From assembly GCF_017104965.1 (NCBI RefSeq), contig NZ_JAAGPR010000037.1, positions 1-64,000 of the forward strand: 64,000 nucleotides of DNA. The letters are read 5' to 3'. Source of the DNA: Paraburkholderia sp. Ac-20340 (lineage in GTDB: Bacteria > Pseudomonadota > Gammaproteobacteria > Burkholderiales > Burkholderiaceae). This document shows positions 59,440 through 64,000 of this stretch, in pieces (the first letter of the stretch is position 1; the number at the start of each line of letters is the position of its first letter). A program made the translations under genes and the position numbers. The notes under the pieces were generated by a model. The model saw nothing but the letters and a program-made list of their open reading frames with translations. It searched no databases and had not been told where the DNA came from.

Positions 59440-60678
59440 TCAGTGAGGCCGTGTCGCTCCAGACTTTCGGCCCTGGCTGTGAACACACAGCGCCATTGCA
59501 GCGAAGGCGGCGCCGAGCGAACAAACGGCCGTCCAGCCAGCTGCGTTCCATGCAAAGCTCGCCGCGGCAGAACCTAGCGCGCCGCCGAGAAACATGCCGC
59601 CCATCAGGATTGCGTTGAGGCGATTTCGCGCCTCGGGGCGAAGCGCCTGGATGACGTGCTGATTCGAAACCTGCGAACCTTGTGCCCCAAAGTCCAGCAG
59701 AATGACGCCGGCAACCAACCCCACCACTCGCCCCCAGACACCGAACACCGCCCACGAGGCAATCATCACGACGCTGGCAAGACCAATAACAAAATGGGGG
59801 CCACGCTTATCGGCGATCCGCCCAGCAATCGGTGCGAATAGTACGCCAACCGCACCGATGATCCCAAATAGCCCAGCCACGTCCGCGCCGAGATGATAAC
59901 GACTGTCGAGTTGCAGCGCCAACGTCGTCCACAGTGCGCTGAACGAGCCGAATACACACGCCTGAATGAGCGTGGCATTGCGCAATTGGGGCTCTTCACG
60001 CCAGAGCGCCGCCAGGGACCGGAGCAGCGCACCATAACTGGCCTGCGTCTTCGGCGGGCTTTTCGGCAACGCGACCGCGAGAACGAGACCCGCAACGATC
60101 GCGAGCAACGCGCCAAGCCAGAACATGACACGCCATCCAAAATGAACCGTAACTGCCCCCGCGAGCGCGCGACCAAACAGGATGCCGCAGAGAAGTCCGC
60201 TCATGACGATGCCGATCGTTGCGCCGCGACGCTCGGGAGAGGCCAATGCCGCTGCGAATGGCAGGATCTGCTGGGCGACACTCGCTGAAATGCCGACAAG
60301 CGCCGACGCCGCAACCAGTGACCATGCGCCGGGCGCAATAGCTGTTCCGGCCAGCGACAAAGCAAGTGCACCGAACTGGATGACGATGAGTCGTCGCCGT
60401 TCAATACGGTCGCCAAGTGGAACGAGTAGTAACAGGCCAAGGGCGTAGCCAAGTTGCGTCATGGTCGGGACAAAGCCCGTCAATGACCTTTCCTGGGGAA
60501 ATGTCTTCTCGATGATCCCCAGCATTGGCTGGTTGTAGTAGATGTTAGCGACAGCCATACCGCAGGTGATCGCCATGATCAACGTCAGTCCCAGACTGAT
60601 CGACGGATCAGGGGAGCCAGTTGTCACGCGCGAAGGTCGCTCGCAGGTGCCAGTGTCCGAAATGGATACCTTTTCCAA
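59440..60678 (-). CDS. MFS transporter, drug/amino-acid efflux type
   Basis: A 412-residue permease with 12 membrane segments. VANIYYNQPMLGIIEKTF near the start and GDRIERRRLIVIQ in loop 2-3 resemble YgaY/YbcL-type multidrug or purine exporters. The start is a TTG at 60678 with GAGG nine bases upstream; no ATG occurs before the first membrane segment. It follows the desulfhydrase gene by 40 bases in one operon, and may export a product or a toxic analogue. Confidence 0.9.
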   Translation of the reverse strand: MEKVSISDTGTCERPSRVTTGSPDPSISLGLTLIMAITCGMAVANIYYNQPMLGIIEKTFPQERSLTGFVPTMTQLGYALGLLLLVPLGDRIERRRLIVIQFGALALSLAGTAIAPGAWSLVAASALVGISASVAQQILPFAAALASPERRGATIGIVMSGLLCGILFGRALAGAVTVHFGWRVMFWLGALLAIVAGLVLAVALPKSPPKTQASYGALLRSLAALWREEPQLRNATLIQACVFGSFSALWTTLALQLDSRYHLGADVAGLFGIIGAVGVLFAPIAGRIADKRGPHFVIGLASVVMIASWAVFGVWGRVVGLVAGVILLDFGAQGSQVSNQHVIQALRPEARNRLNAILMGGMFLGGALGSAAASFAWNAAGWTAVCSLGAAFAAMALCVHSQGRKSGATRPH

Positions 60679-60718
60679 TTTTCAATCCTCTTCTTTCCCG
60701 TCAAATGAGTATTTCTTG

Positions 60719-61795
60719 CTACTGGCACCCACCGACGACGCCCGACACTTCGAACAGATTGGCCGTGTCTCCAGTGTGCAGAAAGGCAATGTTGCTTCCA
60801 GGTTTCAGCATGCCGCTACGGATATGATCCAGCAGACCCGCAAAGCCCTTGCCGGTATATACGGGGCCGAGGAATACCCCTTCCGCTCTGGCCAGTTCCT
60901 TGATCGCGGCAGTGCTTTCCTGAGAAGGGACCGCGTAGTTGTCGCCGATAAACCGGTTGTCGACTTCAATCTCACTGAGGATGGCCTGCGTCGATGGAGG
61001 CTCGATCCCGAACGTCTGGAAGATGTGCGTCACGCGTTCCGCGATGATCGCTTCATTGATCCAGAAGTCTGGCTGGTAGTGTGAGATTGAGATCGAACGA
61101 AACTTCACCGGATGACCTGTCAGGAGCTTCGCGGCGAGCATGCCGGGTAGTGCCGTTCCTGTCCCTGTGGTGTGGTAGATGTAATCGAGTTCGACACCGG
61201 CCAAGCGGGCTTGCGCAACCATTTCGATGAAAGTCCGAACATGCGCAGCAAATCCTGCCGGATGAGCTCCGCCGGTCGGTACGATCATGACCTTGCGGCC
61301 CTGAGCCTCCAGCTCGCCCTTGCGAGCAGTCATCGCCGCGAGCACGCGCTGTTTGTCGTCCGGTCGATTGACATAAGCGCTTCCGGGAGCGCTCAGGTAA
61401 TGCGTTTCCACATCCATGAGTTTGTCAAGCAGCAGGTTTCCCCGGTACTCAGCCAGCTCTCCATGTTGCTGCTCGTCGCGCGTGAGGAACAGGATCGGTG
61501 TAAGTCCTGCAACCAGAGCAGCCGTTGCAAACTGCATCCCCGAATTCGTGAGATGCGCGCCTTGGGTGATGATGGTGTCGACACCATCATCGAGCGCCTG
61601 CCCGATGATCATTTCGGCGACGCGCATCTTGCTGCCGCTGAGTGCGCCGGGACCGGCCATGTCTTCGCGCTTCATGAACAGGTTGACACCGTGGACGCGA
61701 GACAGGTTCTCCAGCTTGTGGAAGGGTGTAGGATAGAAGCCGATCCGCTTTCTCGGCAGCCTGTCGAGAAGGACTTCCAAATCATCGGGTTGCAT
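60719..61795 (-). CDS. PLP-dependent D-cysteine desulfhydrase/ACC deaminase family enzyme
   Basis: A 358-residue fold-type II PLP enzyme. The start RLPRKRIGFYPTPFHKLENLSR and the PLP Lys56 in LSGSKMR (usually GNKxR) define the family; TQGAHLTNSG carries the substrate-binding loop and PTGGAHPAGFAAH the phosphate-side loop. D-cysteine desulfhydrases make pyruvate, H2S and ammonia from D-cysteine; ACC deaminases act on aminocyclopropane carboxylate. The Ser in the GSK position and the different active-site loop make a related but unclear substrate possible. It follows the dctA-like gene by 50 bases. Confidence 0.88.
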   Translation of the reverse strand: MQPDDLEVLLDRLPRKRIGFYPTPFHKLENLSRVHGVNLFMKREDMAGPGALSGSKMRVAEMIIGQALDDGVDTIITQGAHLTNSGMQFATAALVAGLTPILFLTRDEQQHGELAEYRGNLLLDKLMDVETHYLSAPGSAYVNRPDDKQRVLAAMTARKGELEAQGRKVMIVPTGGAHPAGFAAHVRTFIEMVAQARLAGVELDYIYHTTGTGTALPGMLAAKLLTGHPVKFRSISISHYQPDFWINEAIIAERVTHIFQTFGIEPPSTQAILSEIEVDNRFIGDNYAVPSQESTAAIKELARAEGVFLGPVYTGKGFAGLLDHIRSGMLKPGSNIAFLHTGDTANLFEVSGVVGGCQ

Positions 61796-61845
61796 ACGGT
61801 ACTCCTGTTAGCTTGGTATTCAATTAGGTAGGACAGCAGATAGTT

Positions 61846-63186
61846 TCAGGACGGCTGCTCGATGTCGCTGATTTGCCTCAGATAGGCCTGGCCTTTCTGA
61901 TGGTCGTATTGACCTTCCCATCTGGCAATAACCAACGCGGCCAACGCGTTGCCGACTACGTTCAGTGCTGTGCGGCCCATATCCATGAACCGGTCGATGC
62001 CCGCAATGAGTGCAAGACCTTCGAGCGGTAGACCGGCGCTCGACAAGGTGGCGAGGAGAATGACGAACATGAATCCGGGGACACCTGCGGCGCCCTTCGA
62101 TGTGATCACCATCGTCAGGACCAGAACGATCTGCTCCTGCAGGCCAAGGTGCACACCGTAGAGCTGAGCAACGAAAAGCGTGCCGATGCCGAGGTAGACG
62201 GACGCGCCATCGAGGTTGAACACATATCCCGTTGGAATGACGAACGTTGTGATTGCCTTCGGAGCGCCGTAGTCCTCCATCTTCTTCATGAGTTGAGGCA
62301 GTACGGTGGCTGAACTGCACGTGGTGAAAGCGATCAGCAGTTCGCTTCTGATGATGCGCAGGAGCGTAAAGATGTTGAATCCGAATACGCGTGCGGCCAC
62401 ACCGAGGACAACGATTGTGAAGGCGACTATCGCGAGATAGGCGACCCCGAGGAGTTTCATCAATGGCAGCAACGATGCAAAGCCGAAGTTGGCTACCGTG
62501 ACCGCGATCAGGGCCGCCACACCGATCGGGGCATATCGCATTACGATGCCGGTGACTTTGAACATCGCGTCGGAGACGCCGCGCAGCATGTCGACAACGG
62601 GTTGCCGGAGATCCTTCGGTACGCTTTGTAGCGCTAACCCAAACAGGACCGAGAAAAACAGTACAGGCAGCAGATCACCTCGCGCCATCGACGCAAGGAT
62701 GTTCTCGGGAATGATGCCGAGAACCAGATGCATGAATCCGTGATGCTCGCCAGCAAGTGTCGCGGTGTGCTGGATGCCTGCTATGTCCGCATGGCCGAGT
62801 TGCGAGATATCGGTGCCGACGCCTGGCTGGAGCAGATTGCCGAAGAGAAGGCCGACCACGATCGCGATCGTGGTGACGACTTCAAAATAGACGATCGTTT
62901 TGAGTCCGATTCGTCCCAGAGACTTTCCGTCGCCCACGCCCGCGATACCGACCACCATGCTGGTGAAGACGATCGGCACGACCACCATCTTGATCAGCTT
63001 GATAAACAGGTCGCCTGCCGGCTGAATATAGTCCTTGATTGCCGCGCTGCGGAGGTCCGGGTGCCTGCTCAGGGTGACGCCGACGAGAATCCCGATGATC
63101 ATACCGATCACGATCTGCCAGGCGAGCCCGATGCGTATCGTGCGGCGCGCCGGCGGTGTATCGGCCTTGTGTACTGAGATGCTCAT
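61846..63186 (-). CDS. Dicarboxylate/amino acid:cation symporter (DAACS, DctA/GltP-like)
   Basis: A 446-residue member of the DAACS family with eight membrane helices and two re-entrant loops. Family motifs: KMVVVPIVFTSMVVGIAG, the Ser-rich HP1 loop AFTTCSSATVLPQ, PTGYVFNLDGASVYLGI and HP2 SKGAAGVPG, and the last NVVGNALAALVIARWEG. It imports a C4-dicarboxylate or an amino acid with sodium or protons. AAGGAGA lies four bases before the ATG at 63186. It heads the leftward unit with the desulfhydrase-like enzyme, suggesting import of the enzyme's amino acid substrate. Confidence 0.95.
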   Translation of the reverse strand: MSISVHKADTPPARRTIRIGLAWQIVIGMIIGILVGVTLSRHPDLRSAAIKDYIQPAGDLFIKLIKMVVVPIVFTSMVVGIAGVGDGKSLGRIGLKTIVYFEVVTTIAIVVGLLFGNLLQPGVGTDISQLGHADIAGIQHTATLAGEHHGFMHLVLGIIPENILASMARGDLLPVLFFSVLFGLALQSVPKDLRQPVVDMLRGVSDAMFKVTGIVMRYAPIGVAALIAVTVANFGFASLLPLMKLLGVAYLAIVAFTIVVLGVAARVFGFNIFTLLRIIRSELLIAFTTCSSATVLPQLMKKMEDYGAPKAITTFVIPTGYVFNLDGASVYLGIGTLFVAQLYGVHLGLQEQIVLVLTMVITSKGAAGVPGFMFVILLATLSSAGLPLEGLALIAGIDRFMDMGRTALNVVGNALAALVIARWEGQYDHQKGQAYLRQISDIEQPS

Positions 63187-63321
63187 ATGTCTCCTTTTTT
63201 GCAGCCCGATGTCTGCGCAACGGGCAGTTTTCCCGTGTGCATGAACGGCTCGTTGCAACGGGTTACGCAAAAATATAGGAGCCGGTTATGTTGCAGTCCA
63301 GTGCTTGATAATGAACGGGGC

Positions 63322-63338
63322 GTTGCTGGAATAGCAAC
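63322..63338. promoter_or_regulatory. LysR-type dyad between dctA-like and LysR genes
   Basis: GTTGCT-GGAAT-AGCAAC is a six-base perfect dyad that includes TGCTGGAATAGCA, a T-N11-A LysR box. It lies 136 bases before the dctA-like start and 202 before the LysR start. It is the probable binding site of that LysR protein. Confidence 0.65.
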
Positions 63339-63410
63339 AAGAGGTCACTGTCCGTCGCATGCAATCTGGCGACATTGCCGCGGTCGCCTACACACAAAGG
63401 AGGCTTATAT

Positions 63411-63458
63411 ATGCGCTTTTTCTTGGATACGTTGCGGGCGCGAAAGATGCAGTCTTGA
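63411..63458 (+). CDS. Possible 15-residue leader peptide
   Basis: A strong AAAGGAGG at 63395-63402 is followed by ATG at 63411 and the short frame MRFFLDTLRARKMQS, ending at TGA 63456-63458. It lies 81 bases before the LysR start. A leader could link translation to LysR expression, but a chance occurrence cannot be excluded. The 353-base gap holds no larger gene. Confidence 0.35.
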   Translation: MRFFLDTLRARKMQS

Positions 63459-63539
63459 ATGAAAATGGGGATGCAATTTATGTGATCATTTCTGATACCC
63501 TGATGCGTGGTCAGCAACATAACGCGCAAGGGCAAGACG

Positions 63540-64000
63540 ATGAGGCATCTGCAGATCTATCGATTTATCGCGGAAGTCGCGCGTCGGGGCTCCATTCGCA
63601 GGGCTGCTGATCATTTGCACATCACGCCGTCTGCATTGACGCGCAAGATCCAGGACTTTGAGGATGAGCTGGGAGCATCTGTCTTCGAGCGATTGCCGCA
63701 GGGTATGCGTCTGAATGCGGCCGGCGAACTACTCCTGCGTCACATCCGCGATCAAAACGCCGACTTCGAGCGACTGCAGGCGGAACTCTCCGATCTCGCG
63801 GGTCTTCGTCGCGGGCACGTAACCGTGGCTTGCTCGCAGGCATTCATCGACAACGTACTCCCTGACGAGATCGCGAAATATCGCGCAGATTTCCCGCAGG
63901 TAACGTTCTCGCTGGATGTCCGTGACAACGTGATGGGAATCAGTGCGCTCGCGAACTACGAGGCGGATCTCGCGCTGTTGATCGATCCGCCGGCTTCTGC
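63540..64000 (+). CDS. LysR-family transcriptional regulator (partial, cut by window end)
   Basis: An ATG at 63540 preceded by AAGGG opens a frame that continues past the end of the window: MRHLQIYRFIAEVARRGSIR, then RRAADHLHITPSALTRKIQDFE, a clear LysR winged helix at about residues 15-38, followed by the effector domain start (HVTVACSQAFIDNVLP). About 153 residues are seen. It is divergent from the dctA-like/desulfhydrase unit and shares a T-N11-A dyad with it, so it is the likely regulator. Confidence 0.93.
   Translation, partial: MRHLQIYRFIAEVARRGSIRRAADHLHITPSALTRKIQDFEDELGASVFERLPQGMRLNAAGELLLRHIRDQNADFERLQAELSDLAGLRRGHVTVACSQAFIDNVLPDEIAKYRADFPQVTFSLDVRDNVMGISALANYEADLALLIDPPAS

Noticed and set aside
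1..64000. CRISPR array, tRNA, rRNA or integrase-flanked island
   Set aside because: No regularly spaced direct repeats of CRISPR size, no cloverleaf-like or rRNA sequence and no integrase gene were recognised by eye; a tRNAscan or CRISPR search was not possible.

Overview
The window looks like chromosomal DNA of a high-GC betaproteobacterium of the Burkholderiaceae (Burkholderia, Paraburkholderia or Caballeronia type). The clues are GC-rich third codon positions, three trimeric porins whose mature part starts with the usual QSSVTLYG-like sequence, a long-form (about 526-residue) isocitrate lyase, and a very high density of LysR, MFS and SDR genes. I see no rRNA, tRNA, CRISPR array, phage or plasmid backbone. 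The content is mostly accessory catabolism, with some metal and anion homeostasis.

Layout. 1-130: end of an IS481-like element. 201-5446 (minus): a likely operon of porin, MFS permease, HDAC-like deacetylase, MoaF-like protein and SDR, divergent from a LuxR-type regulator (5775-6899). 6924-11046 (minus): type I sulfatase, its formylglycine-generating enzyme and a porin. These are divergent from a LysR gene, which is followed by an MHS-type transporter and an amidohydrolase (to 14970). 14980-18423: a membrane diguanylate cyclase, divergent from a REC-LuxR-PAS protein whose receiver has lost its phosphorylation residues. 18428-26705: LysR, then acyl-CoA synthetase, acyl-CoA dehydrogenase, MFS permease, metallo-beta-lactamase-fold alkylsulfatase and a third porin, which reads as an alkyl-sulfate or fatty-acid utilisation unit. 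26866-31255: glycine-zipper lipoprotein, FadD-like ligase, and an LplT-PlsC fusion. 31432-34152: XRE regulator, a GNAT/XRE-cupin pair with a striking promoter, and a DUF3455 protein.

34358-35878 carries a CLC-F-type fluoride exporter behind a clear fluoride riboswitch. 36102-38585 has a DUF47/PhoU-like protein and a Na/Pi cotransporter. 38586-39786 is a gene-poor stretch. 39787-42052: FemAB-like acetyltransferase, RBBP9-like hydrolase and Lrp regulator. 42182-47715: SDR, thioesterase, Crp/Fnr regulator, MFS permease, BKACE enzyme, a broken carnitine-dehydrogenase-like gene and another SDR. 48175-53141: aceA, phospholipase C-like phosphoesterase, short CDF transporter, lipid A acyltransferase. 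53575-58176: an iron-sparing group (helical-repeat protein, Mn-type SOD, mntH; a desaturase; a DUF2325 protein) with Fur-box-like sites at both outer ends. 58291-58354: IS-like repeats. 58692-64000: a dctA-like transporter, D-cysteine desulfhydrase family enzyme, MFS and LysE exporters, and a divergent LysR gene cut by the window end.

The most notable points are the dead receiver domain fused upstream of a PAS and kinase-like tail, the complete fluoride riboswitch with an alternative hairpin, the two matched operators that sit on the -35 and -10 of a probably leaderless XRE-cupin mRNA, the exported FGE paired with its own sulfatase, and the split arrangement of the LplT/Aas lysophospholipid-repair functions.
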